DNA of 64,000 nucleotides from Comamonadaceae bacterium (GTDB lineage: Bacteria > Pseudomonadota > Gammaproteobacteria > Burkholderiales > Burkholderiaceae_C), in the NCBI GenBank assembly GCA_015999985.1, contig JAECRA010000018.1:1-64000 (forward strand), read 5' to 3'. Both the position numbers and the translations under genes were made by a program. Below the pieces are notes generated by a model. It was given only the letters and a program-made list of their open reading frames with translations, was not told the DNA's origin and made no database searches. Shown piece after piece: positions 53,286-63,555 of this stretch (positions are counted from its first letter, which is position 1; each line of letters opens with the position of its first letter).

Positions 53286-54038
53286 TCAGGGTTCAACGCG
53301 CACCACTTCCAAAAGCCGATCCAGCCCGCCCACATTGATCGCCACCATGGCTTTCTCACGCACCGCAGGCTTGGCATGGTAGGCGACGGAGAGGCCAGCC
53401 ACACCCATCATGGGCAGATCATTGGCTCCATCGCCCATAGCAATCGCCTGCGACGGATCAATACCCAAATCCACGCAGGTCTGCAGCAGCATTTTCCGCT
53501 TCTCGTCACCGTCGCAGATATCCCCCCAGGGTTGATCCACCATCCGGCCGGTGAGCACGCCGTCTTGCTCTTCCAGCACATTGGAGCGGGTGGAGTCGAT
53601 CTTCAGGCGATCCCGGATTCGATCAGTGAAAAAAGTGAAGCCACCAGAGACCAGCAAGGTTTTCAGCCCCGCTGCCTGGCAGGCCGCCACCAGTTCAGCA
53701 GCCCCCGGGTTCAGTTGCAGGCGCTCGTCGTACACCTGCTGCATGTGGGCCACAGTCACGCCTTTCAGGAGCGCCACTCGGCGCCGAAGGCTTTCCTTGT
53801 AGTCTGTGATCTCTCCCCGCATGGCGGCTTCCGTGATGGAAGCTACTTCGGCCTTGCGACCGGCGGCGTCTGCAATCTCGTCCACGCACTCGATGTTGAT
53901 GAGGGTGGAGTCCATATCGAACGCGATCAGCTTGAAATCCTGCAGTTTTAGTGGCGCAACGAAGCCCTGGCAGACGAGGCCTGGGGCCTGCGCTGTGGAA
54001 TCGGATGTGTTCGATGTAGCGGTCATGATGCTGTTCAC
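53286..54038 (-). CDS. serB: Phosphoserine phosphatase
   Basis: A 250-residue HAD phosphatase finishing serine biosynthesis. The catalytic DxDx(S/T) motif is DMDSTL at 41-46, a K in GDEKRKM follows and GDGANDLPMM is the last motif. The start may be at 54026 (MTATSN), 4 residues inside the given one. It is convergent with sbcB. Confidence 0.95.
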   Translation of the reverse strand: MNSIMTATSNTSDSTAQAPGLVCQGFVAPLKLQDFKLIAFDMDSTLINIECVDEIADAAGRKAEVASITEAAMRGEITDYKESLRRRVALLKGVTVAHMQQVYDERLQLNPGAAELVAACQAAGLKTLLVSGGFTFFTDRIRDRLKIDSTRSNVLEEQDGVLTGRMVDQPWGDICDGDEKRKMLLQTCVDLGIDPSQAIAMGDGANDLPMMGVAGLSVAYHAKPAVREKAMVAINVGGLDRLLEVVRVEP

Positions 54039-54091
54039 TCAATAGCTAAAAATAGGTCTGGAAATGCCCGCCGGGGATCACAGAAGCAGGC

Positions 54092-54724
54092 TCAGCGGAT
54101 CCTGGGGCGCTTGTGCGCGTCAACGGCAAATGGGAAAACCTCGGATAAGGTCTTGCTTTCAGGCAGTACGTACACCACGCCGGGGCGTGTTCCGAATAGT
54201 GGCTTGATGTGCCTGTCGTAGAAGTCCGCAGGAATGTTCACGCAGCCAAATGAAATCCGATTGTCTGCCACATCTTCCGTGGCCAGCCGCTTGACGCGGT
54301 TCTCGCCCGGTACGTTGCGGACCCTGTGCAAGGACATTGCTGAGTCGTAATCCAGCCAAACGATGTCTTCGCCGCTCAGGTTGCGCCCGGCTTCGGTCAC
54401 AAAGCGGCCGCTTGCAGTGATTTTCTCGTGCGGGCGAATCTTGCTCAAGGGCCGCGTGCCGATGTCTGCAGGCGCCACATCGCCCCGCGCCTGGCCCACC
54501 AAGACCGGGCTGCGGTCAAGGAGCTTGCCGCGCGCGTCGAAAATCCAGAGGGTTGCCCGTGGCTTGTCAATCACCCCGAAGGCCTTGCCTGCAGCATCGT
54601 TGGCCTGCATGACGTCAGCGGCGAAATTCTGGATGGCCGGGGGTGGCGCCGCGACCTCAGTGGACCATCCGGCACCACTCAAACTCAGCAAGGCTGAGCA
54701 CAGAAGGGTTGGTACGAGCTTCAT
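54092..54724 (-). CDS. L,D-transpeptidase (YkuD domain) family protein
   Basis: A 210-residue exported protein. ATG 54724 gives a signal peptide MKLVPTLLCSALLSLSGAGWS; an upstream ATG at 54868 is discarded because it would run into mfd. The YkuD catalytic block shows H133 (SLHRVRN) and S159-G-C161 (ISFGCVNIP), the expected His-Ser-Gly-Cys motif. Such enzymes make 3-3 peptidoglycan crosslinks or attach lipoproteins. It is shorter than typical LdtA-type proteins. Confidence 0.87.
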   Translation of the reverse strand: MKLVPTLLCSALLSLSGAGWSTEVAAPPPAIQNFAADVMQANDAAGKAFGVIDKPRATLWIFDARGKLLDRSPVLVGQARGDVAPADIGTRPLSKIRPHEKITASGRFVTEAGRNLSGEDIVWLDYDSAMSLHRVRNVPGENRVKRLATEDVADNRISFGCVNIPADFYDRHIKPLFGTRPGVVYVLPESKTLSEVFPFAVDAHKRPRIR

Positions 54725-54794
54725 GGAGGGTTGCTCCCTTGTGCAGATGAAGTGCATGGCCGCCAGCTTGTTTGGACTGATGCAGAGACGTATT

Positions 54795-57700
54795 TCAGGC
54801 TGCCACGGTAGTGGTAGTGGGCTTACCAAGATTCCGCAGCACGTCGCGCACCATTTGTGCGCGCGCATTAGGATCGGGCAGCTCCCGTTCTATACGAAGT
54901 TTGTCATTGCCCGCGAGCTTGATGTGGCGATTTTTCTGAATCATTTGAATGATGGCCATTTGATCGATGGGCGGGTTCGGCTTGAACGTAATGCTGATAG
55001 CGCCAGGCCCCGCATCAACCTTTTGGACGCCATAGGGCTGTGAGAGTACACGCAGGCGGTGTACGTCGATCAGCGTCTGGGCCTGCGCAGGAAGTTTGCC
55101 GAATCGGTCCACAATCTCTTCAAGCAATGAATCGATTTGGTCGTTGGTCTTGGCCGTGGCCAGTTTCTTATAGAACGATAGTCTCAGATGCACGTCGCCG
55201 CAATAGTCGTTAGGCAGCAGTGCCGGGGCGTGCAGGTTGATCTCCGTGGTGGCTTGCATGGGGCTCAGCAGGTCAGGCTCTTTGCCAGCCTTGAGGCTGT
55301 TGACCGCTTCCGACAACATCTCGTTGTAGAGCTGAAACCCGATTTCCATCATGTTGCCGCTCTGGTTTTCGCCCAGAACCTCGCCGGCCCCGCGGATCTC
55401 AAGATCGTGCATGGCGAGGTAGAAGCCGCTGCCCAGTTCTTCCATTTGCTGAATGGCGTCCAGGCGCTGAGACGCCGCCTTGGTCAGTCCGTCGATTTCC
55501 GGGACCATGAGGTAGGCGTAGGCCTGGTGGTGGCTACGTCCCACGCGGCCACGAAGCTGGTGCAACTGTGCCAGGCCAAATTTATCTGCCCGCGCGATCA
55601 CGATGGTGTTGGCCGTAGGCACGTCGATACCGGTTTCGATAATGGTCGAGCACAGAAGAACGTTAAAGCGCTGCGCGACGAAGTCGCGCATGACGCGTTC
55701 GAGTTCGCGCTCAGGCATCTGTCCGTGTGCGATCGCAATGCGCGCTTCAGGAAGGAATTTCTCCAGCGCTTGCCGGCGGTTTTCGATCGTTTCCACCTCG
55801 TTGTGCAGGAAGTACACCTGCCCACCGCGTTTCAATTCGCGCAGAACGGCTTCACGGATCACGCCCGTTCCCTCATTGCGCACAAAGGTCTTGATCGCCA
55901 GGCGTCGTTGCGGCGCTGTGGCAATCACACTCAGATCACGCAGGCCTTCCAGCGCCATGCCCATGGTGCGCGGAATCGGTGTCGCCGTGAGCGTGAGCAC
56001 GTCGACTTCGGCGCGCATCTGCTTCATGGCCTCTTTGTGGCGAACGCCAAACCGGTGTTCCTCGTCAATGATGAGCAAGCCGAGGTTCTTGAACTTGGTT
56101 TTCTCAGACAGCAACTTGTGCGTGCCGACCACGATGTCCACACTGCCATCGGCGATGCCATTGAGGGCGGCATTGACTTCCTTTGTAGAGCGGAAGCGGC
56201 TGATTTCTGCAATCTTCACAGGCCACTTGGCCATTCGATCCTGCAGGGTCTGGTAATGCTGCTCAGCCAGCAAGGTGGTTGGCGCCAGAAAGGCCACTTG
56301 CTTGCCGCCTGTGACTGCCACAAAGGCTGCTCGCAAAGCGACCTCGGTCTTGCCGAACCCCACATCGCCACACACCAAACGGTCCATGGGTTGGGGGCTG
56401 ATCATGTCCTGAATGACCGCGTGGATGGCCGCTTTCTGGTCTGCCGTTTCCTCAAAGCCGAAATCGGCCGCGAACTGCTCGTAGTCCTGTGGCGAATAAC
56501 GGAACGCATGACCTTCGCGTGCTGCACGTCGGGCGTAGATGTTCAAGAGCTCAGCTGCAGCGTCTCGTACCTGTTCAGCCGCTTTGCGCCGGGCCTTTTC
56601 CCATTGACCGCTTCCGAGCTTGTGCAGCGGAGCTTCATCCGCTGATACGCCGGTGTATCGACCGATCAGGTGCAATTGAGACACCGGCACATAAAGCACG
56701 GCATCGCTGGCATATTCAAGGTGCAGAAATTCCTGCAGGGCAGGGGACCCGTCGGAGTTCTTCCCCCCGAGATCCATGTTGATCAAGCCTCTGTAGCGCC
56801 CGATGCCGTGCTGGGTGTGCACCACCGGGTCCCCTACATTGAGCTCGCTCAGGTCCTTGATCAGCGCTTCAACGTCACTGACCTGCTCTTGTTTCCTGCG
56901 CCGACGCGCCACCGAGCCGGTGGCAAACAGTTCTGTTTCCGTGACCAGGTCGATGCCGCGCTCGACCCAGGTAAAGCCCTGCGCGAGGGCGGCGGTCACT
57001 ATGCCAATTTTTTCGTCTGGCGTGGCTTCGAACTCAGCCAGCGAGTCGAAGGCCGGTGGGTTGAGCCCGGATGCGCGCAAAAAATCCAGCAGGCTTTCTC
57101 GCCTACCATCGCTTTCGGCCAACAGCAAAACACGTTGCGGCGCCGACGCGATGTGGGCGTGAAGCTTCGCTAGCGGGTCGTCCGCGCCTCGAACGACAGT
57201 AAGAGGTGGGAGTGCGTCAAATTCGGCAAAAGCGCTTGCAGTTGCGCCAGTAGACGAACCTTCCGAAGAGGCCCCCGTCGCTGGAGAAGGGCGCATGGCC
57301 AGTTGGGCATGAGGCTTGGCCGCGAGGTAGAAGCTCTCGGCATCCAGAAAGAGGGTGTCGGGCGGGAGCACTGGCCGCTCCGGGTCGCCTTGAGCCAGTC
57401 GGTAGCGCTCTCGCGTATCTTGCCAAAACTGCTGGAATGAGGCTTCCAGGTCACCATGCAGCGCCAGGGTGGCGCCATCTCCCAGGTAGTCAAATACGGT
57501 GGCCGTCTGATCGAAGAACAGTGGCAGGTAGTACTCGATGCCCGCGGTAGCCACACCGTTGCCCATATCCTTGTAGATGCGGCTCTTGGTAGGGTCACCG
57601 TCCAGCAGTTCGCGCCAGCGGTTGCGAAATTTTGCCCGCGCGGCATCGTCCATAGGAAATTCCCGGCCCGGCAGAAGACGCACCTCCGGTACGGGGTAGA

Positions 57701-58304
57701 GGCTGCGCTGCGTATCCGGGTCGAAACTGCGAATGGAGTCGATCTCATCGTCAAATAGATCCACCCGGTAAGGCATGAGGCTGCCCATCGGGAAAAGATC
57801 GATCAAGCCTCCGCGCACCGCGTATTCGCCAGGAGCCGAGACCTGGGTGACATGCGTATATCCGGCCAGAGTCAATTGCGATTTAAGTGCCGCTTCATCC
57901 AGCTTTTGCCCGGTCTTGAAATGGAAGGTATAACCCGCCATGAACTCCGGGGGCGCCAGGCGGTACAGCGCCGTGGTCGCCGGCACAAATACGACATCCA
58001 CTTCGCGTTGCTTGATGGCCCACAAAGTGGCCAAACGCTCGCTGATCAGGTCCTGGTGCGGAGAAAAGCTGTCGTAGGGCAGCGTTTCCCAGTCGGGAAA
58101 CATCGCCGTGCGCAAGCCCGGGCTAAAAAAAGCCAGTTCGTCCTGGAATCTTCTGGCGTCGGAGGGGTCGGCCGTGAATATGGCCGTCAGGCGTCCAGCG
58201 GCTTTCTCTTGTGAGGCCAGTTGAGCCAATATCAGGGCATCGGCCGAGCCTGGGGGGCGGGGCAAGGTAAAACGCTTGCCTGGGTTTAGTTTGGGCAGAT
58301 CCAT
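54795..58304 (-). CDS. mfd: Transcription-repair coupling factor
   Basis: A 1169-residue protein (E. coli Mfd is 1148). The UvrB-homologous part is at the N-terminus. The RNA-polymerase-interaction domain starts VGDPVVHTQHGIGRY. The helicase has Walker A GDVGFGKTE near 645 and DEEHRFG near 743, and the TRCF domain is at the C-terminus. It removes stalled RNA polymerase and recruits UvrA. It is divergent from ispD across 215 bases, with a GC hairpin ACCCCC/GGGGGT at 58325-58349 in its leader. Confidence 0.96.
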   Translation of the reverse strand: MDLPKLNPGKRFTLPRPPGSADALILAQLASQEKAAGRLTAIFTADPSDARRFQDELAFFSPGLRTAMFPDWETLPYDSFSPHQDLISERLATLWAIKQREVDVVFVPATTALYRLAPPEFMAGYTFHFKTGQKLDEAALKSQLTLAGYTHVTQVSAPGEYAVRGGLIDLFPMGSLMPYRVDLFDDEIDSIRSFDPDTQRSLYPVPEVRLLPGREFPMDDAARAKFRNRWRELLDGDPTKSRIYKDMGNGVATAGIEYYLPLFFDQTATVFDYLGDGATLALHGDLEASFQQFWQDTRERYRLAQGDPERPVLPPDTLFLDAESFYLAAKPHAQLAMRPSPATGASSEGSSTGATASAFAEFDALPPLTVVRGADDPLAKLHAHIASAPQRVLLLAESDGRRESLLDFLRASGLNPPAFDSLAEFEATPDEKIGIVTAALAQGFTWVERGIDLVTETELFATGSVARRRRKQEQVSDVEALIKDLSELNVGDPVVHTQHGIGRYRGLINMDLGGKNSDGSPALQEFLHLEYASDAVLYVPVSQLHLIGRYTGVSADEAPLHKLGSGQWEKARRKAAEQVRDAAAELLNIYARRAAREGHAFRYSPQDYEQFAADFGFEETADQKAAIHAVIQDMISPQPMDRLVCGDVGFGKTEVALRAAFVAVTGGKQVAFLAPTTLLAEQHYQTLQDRMAKWPVKIAEISRFRSTKEVNAALNGIADGSVDIVVGTHKLLSEKTKFKNLGLLIIDEEHRFGVRHKEAMKQMRAEVDVLTLTATPIPRTMGMALEGLRDLSVIATAPQRRLAIKTFVRNEGTGVIREAVLRELKRGGQVYFLHNEVETIENRRQALEKFLPEARIAIAHGQMPERELERVMRDFVAQRFNVLLCSTIIETGIDVPTANTIVIARADKFGLAQLHQLRGRVGRSHHQAYAYLMVPEIDGLTKAASQRLDAIQQMEELGSGFYLAMHDLEIRGAGEVLGENQSGNMMEIGFQLYNEMLSEAVNSLKAGKEPDLLSPMQATTEINLHAPALLPNDYCGDVHLRLSFYKKLATAKTNDQIDSLLEEIVDRFGKLPAQAQTLIDVHRLRVLSQPYGVQKVDAGPGAISITFKPNPPIDQMAIIQMIQKNRHIKLAGNDKLRIERELPDPNARAQMVRDVLRNLGKPTTTTVAA

Positions 58305-58519
58305 GGAGAGATAGAAGCGACAAAACCCCCGGCCAGTCCGGACGGGGGTGTAGAGCGAATTTTACGGAAACCCACAAAAACGTGTTTGTTCTGGATCAGG
58401 GGCCATCTCAGGCTGTGAGGACACTCAGGCTGCCTAGCTTAAAGAGATCGGCGGGGTCCCCATGGGACATTCACGAGCGCAAGGTATTTCGCAGACTCTC
58501 CTTAGCTCTATAGTTCGGT

Positions 58520-59263
58520 ATGAGCGCAATGGAAATGCAATTGGCAGAGTCGACCAGCCACACTAACAAGCACCGCAAATGTTATGCACTTCTGCCCTGC
58601 GCCGGTATTGGGTCGCGCGCGGGCACGGCGCAGCCCAAGCAGTATGAACCTATCGCCGGCCGGTCCATGGTCGAGCACACTTTGCAGGCTTTCGCCGCAG
58701 TAGAGCGCATGGTTTGCATCCTGGTGGTGGTGGCAAGGGGCGACTCCATATTTCAGCCTCCGGAGTCACCCGTGGCGGTCGCTCGTTGCGGAGGCCAGAC
58801 GCGCGCAGAAAGTGTTTTCAACGGATTGGACTGGCTTCTTGCTCAAGGTGCAGATGCCAGGGACTGGGTGTTGGTCCATGATGCAGCGCGCTGCCTCATT
58901 ACGCCTGCACAGATCAACGCGCTGATCGATGCCTGTATGGCAGACCCTGTAGGGGGACTGTTGGCGCTGCCCTTGCCTGACACTTTGAAGGATGAGCGAG
59001 ACGGACGCGTGAACGCGACCATCGATCGCCGCCAGAAATGGTTGGCACAAACCCCTCAGATGTTCCCCATTGGCGCACTCAGGCTCGCTCTGGCGTCCCA
59101 TGCGAACTCAGGTTTTTCAGGGATCACCGATGAATCCAGCGCCATGGAAGCTGCCGGGCATCGTCCTCTCCTGGTCCCTGGCAGCGCAAGTAATTTCAAG
59201 GTCACTTACCCGGACGATTTTGCTTTGGCTGAAGCTGTTCTGGCAGCACGGGTCAAAGCATAG
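58520..59263 (+). CDS. ispD: 2-C-methyl-D-erythritol 4-phosphate cytidylyltransferase
   Basis: A 247-residue enzyme of the MEP isoprenoid pathway, making [37 protein letters not shown] carries the nucleotide-binding loop and a conserved Lys. [11 protein letters not shown] and PLPDTLK also fit. It is followed by ispF 86 bp away, the usual order. Confidence 0.94.
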   Translation: MSAMEMQLAESTSHTNKHRKCYALLPCAGIGSRAGTAQPKQYEPIAGRSMVEHTLQAFAAVERMVCILVVVARGDSIFQPPESPVAVARCGGQTRAESVFNGLDWLLAQGADARDWVLVHDAARCLITPAQINALIDACMADPVGGLLALPLPDTLKDERDGRVNATIDRRQKWLAQTPQMFPIGALRLALASHANSGFSGITDESSAMEAAGHRPLLVPGSASNFKVTYPDDFALAEAVLAARVKA

Positions 59264-59349
59264 TTTCAGCCCGCTCTTTTTCCTCACTCTTTCGGCTCTT
59301 CGCTCGGCATAGACTGAGGGTCACTTTTCGCTTTCTGGAAGCAAGACAG

Positions 59350-59844
59350 ATGAACGCTGGTTCCACCCCCCCTTTTCGTATCGGCGAAGGCTGGGACGTA
59401 CATGCCCTGGTCCCCGGCCGCGCGCTCATGCTCGGCGGTGTGCGTATTCCCCACACGCACGGCCTGCTAGGGCACTCGGACGCAGATGCACTGTTGCATG
59501 CCATCACAGACGCTCTTCTTGGTGCGGCTGGATTGGGCGATATCGGACGACATTTTCCAGACACTGACCCGGCTTTCAAAGGTGCGGACTCTGCGACTTT
59601 GCTGGCGGAGGCCGGCAAGCGTGTACGCCAGGCCGGTTGGCAAATTGGCAATGTGGACAGCACGGTGATCGCGCAGGCACCGCGCCTGGCGCCCTACATT
59701 GAAGCCATGCGGCAGACCATTGCGCAAGTGTTGCTTGTGGCGCCCGCCCAGGTCAATGTCAAAGCCAAGACTGCAGAGCGTCTGGGGCCGGTGGGGCAGG
59801 GAGCCGCCATAGAGACGCGTGCTGCTGTGCTTCTTTACTTGTAG
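59350..59844 (+). CDS. ispF: 2-C-methyl-D-erythritol 2,4-cyclodiphosphate synthase
   Basis: A 164-residue trimeric zinc enzyme of the MEP pathway. The metal ligands D16 and H18 lie in GEGWDVHAL, and [37 protein letters not shown] is the core motif. Convergent with the histidine kinase at 59894. Confidence 0.96.
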   Translation: MNAGSTPPFRIGEGWDVHALVPGRALMLGGVRIPHTHGLLGHSDADALLHAITDALLGAAGLGDIGRHFPDTDPAFKGADSATLLAEAGKRVRQAGWQIGNVDSTVIAQAPRLAPYIEAMRQTIAQVLLVAPAQVNVKAKTAERLGPVGQGAAIETRAAVLLYL

Positions 59845-59893
59845 GCCGTATCCCGTCACGCGGTAGATGTTGCCCGGCCTTGTTGGGGTGCGT

Positions 59894-61357
59894 CTAGCGC
59901 TTTTTCTTTGGCACCGGGCGCTGATCCACTGCTTTTTGCAGGCGTATGGTGGCAACAAGCCCTCCGGTTGAGCTGTTGCTCAGCACCAGGGTGCCTCCCA
60001 TGTGGCCAACCATCTTGGTCACGATCGCCAAGCCCAGACCGGCACCCGTAGCGGACGTACGGGCCGTGTCTCCACGAAAGAACGGGCGGGTCAGTTGGGG
60101 CAGCAATTCATTACGTACGCCCGCACCATGATCGCGTACACGCAAAGTCACCCATTGCTCACGTGCTGCTGCCAATATATGCACACGCGTAACGCCAGTT
60201 TCTGGGCTCTGACCATACCGGCGCGCATTCTCGAGCAGGTTCGAGAGTACACGCGATAACTCGATTTCATCGGCCATGACCCTAAGATCGGTAGGCACTT
60301 CTATTTTGACGTGCATGTCCTCGCGTGAGGTAAATGGCAGGGCGCTGACGCTCACCAGATCGGCAAGCGGTATCGCCTTCAGATTGACATGGTCTGGCCT
60401 CGCGTAGTCAAGGAACTTGCCAATAATGGTGTCCACTTGCGCGATGTCGGCAGCCATATGCTCGCGCGCTTCAGGGTCGGGCACGCTCATCTCTGTTTCC
60501 AGACGCAATCGTGCCAGGGGTGTTCTCAGATCGTGAGAGATGCCTGCAAGCATCTCAGCTCGATTCTGTTCGATCATGGATAGCTGATCCGCCATGCGAT
60601 TGAACCCGATGTTGACGGCTCGGACTTCACTTGATAACACGCCTTCATCCAGCCGGCCGCGCTGGTAATCGCCGTCACGGACACGTGCTGCGGCAATGGA
60701 CAACAAGCGAAGCGGCCTGTTGATGAGACGCGCGAGCAGTGCAGCGCCAATCAGTGAAAGTACGCCCAGAGAGGCTAGCCACAGCAGCCAGGTACTCCCG
60801 CCCAGCAGCGCACCGACGCGCGAACGATCCATCAGCAACCAGTACGAATCTCCTTCAATACCAAAGCCGACCCATAAACCGGGTTCATCGTTGACGCGCC
60901 CTGCGACCACAGTATCTGGCCCCAGTCGCGCAATGAGCTCCCGGCTCATGCGCTGCTCCAGCTCGGTATTCGCGAAAAGATCGAACTTATCGCCAGGCTC
61001 GTGCGGCAAGATGCGCACTTTCTCCTGGTCGGCCAGCGTTTTGATCAGGGAGACGCGAGCAATGGCGTCGGAGTGGACGAGAGCCGCACGGGAGAGGTTA
61101 ACCAGCGAGGCGACTTGCCTGGCGTTATCTATGACACGAGGCTCGTATTCAAGTGTGCGAAAGAGCTGGTACCAACCCACCGAAGTACCCAGCAACAACA
61201 GGCTGAGCAGGAAAAAGGTCCGCCAGAACAGGCTAAAGCCTCCCCTGACTATTCCTTTTGAATTTCCCCCGTCCAGGGGGGCATTCATGGAATCCAATGG
61301 CGAAGCCTCCGGTTCGTGCGATACGCTGGATTCATAAAAATCAGAGGCCGCCGCCAT
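59894..61357 (-). CDS. EnvZ/RisS-type sensor histidine kinase
   Basis: A 487-residue membrane sensor. Membrane helices are at about 44-60 and 187-209, with a periplasmic part between. HAMP lies at 210-262 and the phosphoacceptor is His275 (GISHDLRTPL), followed by VLSNLLENARRYG and HATPase motifs GAGLGLAIV. It pairs with the OmpR-type regulator 22 bp upstream. The partner arrangement next to ispD-ispF-mfd resembles RisAS of Bordetella. The stimulus is unknown. Confidence 0.9.
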   Translation of the reverse strand: MAAASDFYESSVSHEPEASPLDSMNAPLDGGNSKGIVRGGFSLFWRTFFLLSLLLLGTSVGWYQLFRTLEYEPRVIDNARQVASLVNLSRAALVHSDAIARVSLIKTLADQEKVRILPHEPGDKFDLFANTELEQRMSRELIARLGPDTVVAGRVNDEPGLWVGFGIEGDSYWLLMDRSRVGALLGGSTWLLWLASLGVLSLIGAALLARLINRPLRLLSIAAARVRDGDYQRGRLDEGVLSSEVRAVNIGFNRMADQLSMIEQNRAEMLAGISHDLRTPLARLRLETEMSVPDPEAREHMAADIAQVDTIIGKFLDYARPDHVNLKAIPLADLVSVSALPFTSREDMHVKIEVPTDLRVMADEIELSRVLSNLLENARRYGQSPETGVTRVHILAAAREQWVTLRVRDHGAGVRNELLPQLTRPFFRGDTARTSATGAGLGLAIVTKMVGHMGGTLVLSNSSTGGLVATIRLQKAVDQRPVPKKKR

Positions 61358-61379
61358 TGGGTTCCTTCAGGGACGGGAC

Positions 61380-62111
61380 TTAGCCAGCACCATCGGGTAC
61401 GAATACGTAGCCCACTCCCCAGACGGTTTGAATGTAGCGCGGGCTAGCAGCGTCCTGCTCAATCAGTTTGCGCAGGCGCGAAATCTGCACGTCAAGGCTT
61501 CGGTCGAAGGGCTCGAATTCGCGTCCACGAGCCAACTGTGCCAGTTTTTCACGGGACAGCGGTTGGCGCGGGTGGCGTACCAAGGCCTTCAGCATGGCAA
61601 ATTCGCCTGTGGTCAAGGAGATTTCCTCGCCATTTTTGTGCAGTGTCCGGGCGCCCAGATCGAACTGGAATGGGCCGAATGCCACACTTTCGTTCTCTGC
61701 GGAAGGCGCACCCGGAGCCTCCTGTGGAGGGCGGCGTCGCAATACGGCATGAACGCGCGCCAGCAACTCACGAGGGTTGAAAGGTTTACCCAAGTAGTCG
61801 TCGGCTCCGACCTCAAGCCCCACAATGCGATCGACATCTTCGCCCTTAGCGGTGAGCATGATGATCGGGGTCTTGTCTCCGGTTGCCCGGAGCCGGCGGC
61901 ACACGGACAAACCGTCCTCACCGGGCATCATCAGATCCAGAACGATCAGATCAATGGTGTCCCGCAACATGATGCGGGACAGTGCCTTGGCATCTTCTGC
62001 CACGATCACTTCAAAACCTTCCTGCGACAGATAACGTCGCAGCAAGTCACGGATTCGCGCGTCGTCATCAACAACGGCGATCTTGTCGGTTCGGTGTGCA
62101 ACCTGGCTCAT
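61380..62111 (-). CDS. ompR: OmpR/RisA-type response regulator
   Basis: A 243-residue response regulator. The receiver has Asp59 as phosphoacceptor (LIVLDLMMPGEDG) and Lys109 (DDYLGKPF). The winged-helix DNA-binding domain spans about 140-238 (SLTTGEFAMLKALVRHPRQPLSREKL). The start at 62111 is the shortest sensible; ATG 62144 is in frame. It is co-transcribed with the kinase gene and divergent from a small secreted gene. Confidence 0.93.
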   Translation of the reverse strand: MSQVAHRTDKIAVVDDDARIRDLLRRYLSQEGFEVIVAEDAKALSRIMLRDTIDLIVLDLMMPGEDGLSVCRRLRATGDKTPIIMLTAKGEDVDRIVGLEVGADDYLGKPFNPRELLARVHAVLRRRPPQEAPGAPSAENESVAFGPFQFDLGARTLHKNGEEISLTTGEFAMLKALVRHPRQPLSREKLAQLARGREFEPFDRSLDVQISRLRKLIEQDAASPRYIQTVWGVGYVFVPDGAG

Positions 62112-62243
62112 TGGTGTCCCTGGTCGTATTTGTAACAGGCCCATTGTTACAGTGAATTCCTCGGCTTTTGGGGTTTTCCCTTGCAGCTTTTCAGAGAGTT
62201 ACAAATGTTGCCCCGGCTTCGGCAGATTAGAAGGACAAATACG

Positions 62244-62612
62244 ATGCCCCTATGCGAAAGTTCTAGTGTTATGGCAAAAAAAGTCGTTTATGTTGTCTTG
62301 AGCGCTGCCGCATTGGCTCCTTTGGCCCCCCCGACCCTGGCTCAGAGTGTCGGAGAGACCGCTTTGAGTACGCAAAGCACGAGCGAGGCGCCCGCCCAAT
62401 TCCAACCCAGCCACAGAAGCGCATTGTGGACGGCCGTGCAGACTCTACAGAGAGATGTCAGTGCGGAATCCGCATTGGAAGGTCGTCGGCTCACGCCTGC
62501 AGAGCGCTCCGAACTAAGAGATCAAGTCCGCCGAGCGGCAACAACGTCTGAGCCTGGCAGGGGTTCAGATGAGGTGTTGACCAAACCTGAAGGCTTTGCT
62601 CCGCGGCGTTGA
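62244..62612 (+). CDS. Small exported protein of unknown function
   Basis: A 122-residue protein with a predicted signal sequence (VVYVVLSAAALAPLAPPTLAQS). ATG 62244 is chosen for the AGAAGGA ribosome site 8 bases before; ATG 62271 is a possible shorter start. The mature part has the helical sequence LTPAERSELRDQVRRAA seen in many small Burkholderiales proteins of unknown role. It is divergent from ompR. Confidence 0.65.
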   Translation: MPLCESSSVMAKKVVYVVLSAAALAPLAPPTLAQSVGETALSTQSTSEAPAQFQPSHRSALWTAVQTLQRDVSAESALEGRRLTPAERSELRDQVRRAATTSEPGRGSDEVLTKPEGFAPRR

Positions 62613-62826
62613 GCCTTTCAAGACGTTGGGAAATACGCCGGGATACCTGCCGAAACAACGGCCAGGATAAACGCGGGAACGTTTCCTCGCGTTATGCTGT
62701 CTTTCTGTTCCTCTGCTTCTTTCTTTTTTTCTTCTTCTCAATTTCTATGTTCGTAGATGGCCGCGCAATCAGCACCAGCCCTGCCATCCATACGGACATC
62801 ATTTTTTTCATGAACGGACCCTAGAA

Positions 62827-63555
62827 GTGAAAAACCTCCACGTTCGCCCGCTACTGCTTGGCATTTCTCTCCTTGCTTGCGCCGCCTTTGCGCACGCACA
62901 AACCGCCGGTACTGTCATGAATCCATCGCAAAACGTTTTCCACTTGTCTGCCGCCGGACAAGTCGAAGTTGTTCAGGACACATTGATGATCACCCTCACG
63001 TCGACGCGCGAGGGTGCGGAGGCTGCTGGTGTGCAGGCTGAATTGCGAAAAGCGCTGGACAGCGCACTGGCCGAAGCTAAAAAATCTGCGCAAGCCGGAG
63101 CGATGGACGTTCGTACGGGCAGTTTCAGTGTCAATCCGCGCTACGGCAAAGAAGGCAAGATCAACGGTTGGCAAGGCCGAGTCGAATTGATTCTGGAAGG
63201 CAGGGATTTCCCCCGCATTACTCAGGCAGCAGCCCGCGCCACCACCATGTCCATTGGCAACATTTCCTTTGGCCTCAGCCGTGAGCAACGTGCCAAAGTA
63301 CAGACAGAGGCGCAGGCCCAAGCCATTGAGCAGTTCAAGGCGCGCGCGATTGAAATCACGAAAGCGTTTGGTTTTGCCAACTACAGCTTGAGAGAGGTCA
63401 CCGTCGATGCCAGTGACTCTGGCTATCCAGGCCCACGCCCCATGGCAATGGAAGCGCGAGCGTTTTCCAAATCCGCTGATGCTGCGCCTGTGGCTGTGGA
63501 GCCCGGCAAGAGCATCGTTCAGGTCAACGTGTCAGGGTCTGTGCAAGCGCGCTGA
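62827..63555 (+). CDS. SIMPL domain (DUF541) secreted protein
   Basis: A 242-residue exported protein, with signal peptide MKNLHVRPLLLGISLLACAAFAHAQ. The DUF541/SIMPL domain shows FHLSAAGQVEVVQDTLMITLTSTREG near the start and VNPRYGKEGKINGWQGRVELILEGRD in the middle. Proteins of the family are periplasmic or surface, of unknown function, and some affect membrane stress. It is separated by a 214-base gap from the small protein gene. Confidence 0.88.
   Translation: MKNLHVRPLLLGISLLACAAFAHAQTAGTVMNPSQNVFHLSAAGQVEVVQDTLMITLTSTREGAEAAGVQAELRKALDSALAEAKKSAQAGAMDVRTGSFSVNPRYGKEGKINGWQGRVELILEGRDFPRITQAAARATTMSIGNISFGLSREQRAKVQTEAQAQAIEQFKARAIEITKAFGFANYSLREVTVDASDSGYPGPRPMAMEARAFSKSADAAPVAVEPGKSIVQVNVSGSVQAR

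Noticed and set aside
55188-56645. A 485-codon open frame on the plus strand inside mfd
   Set aside because: It lies antisense to an intact, clearly homologous mfd, has no ribosome site or recognised domain, and long antisense frames are expected in GC-rich DNA.
62609-62824. A 71-codon frame with a phenylalanine-rich stretch
   Set aside because: Low-complexity T-rich sequence before the DUF541 gene; no ribosome site and no family.
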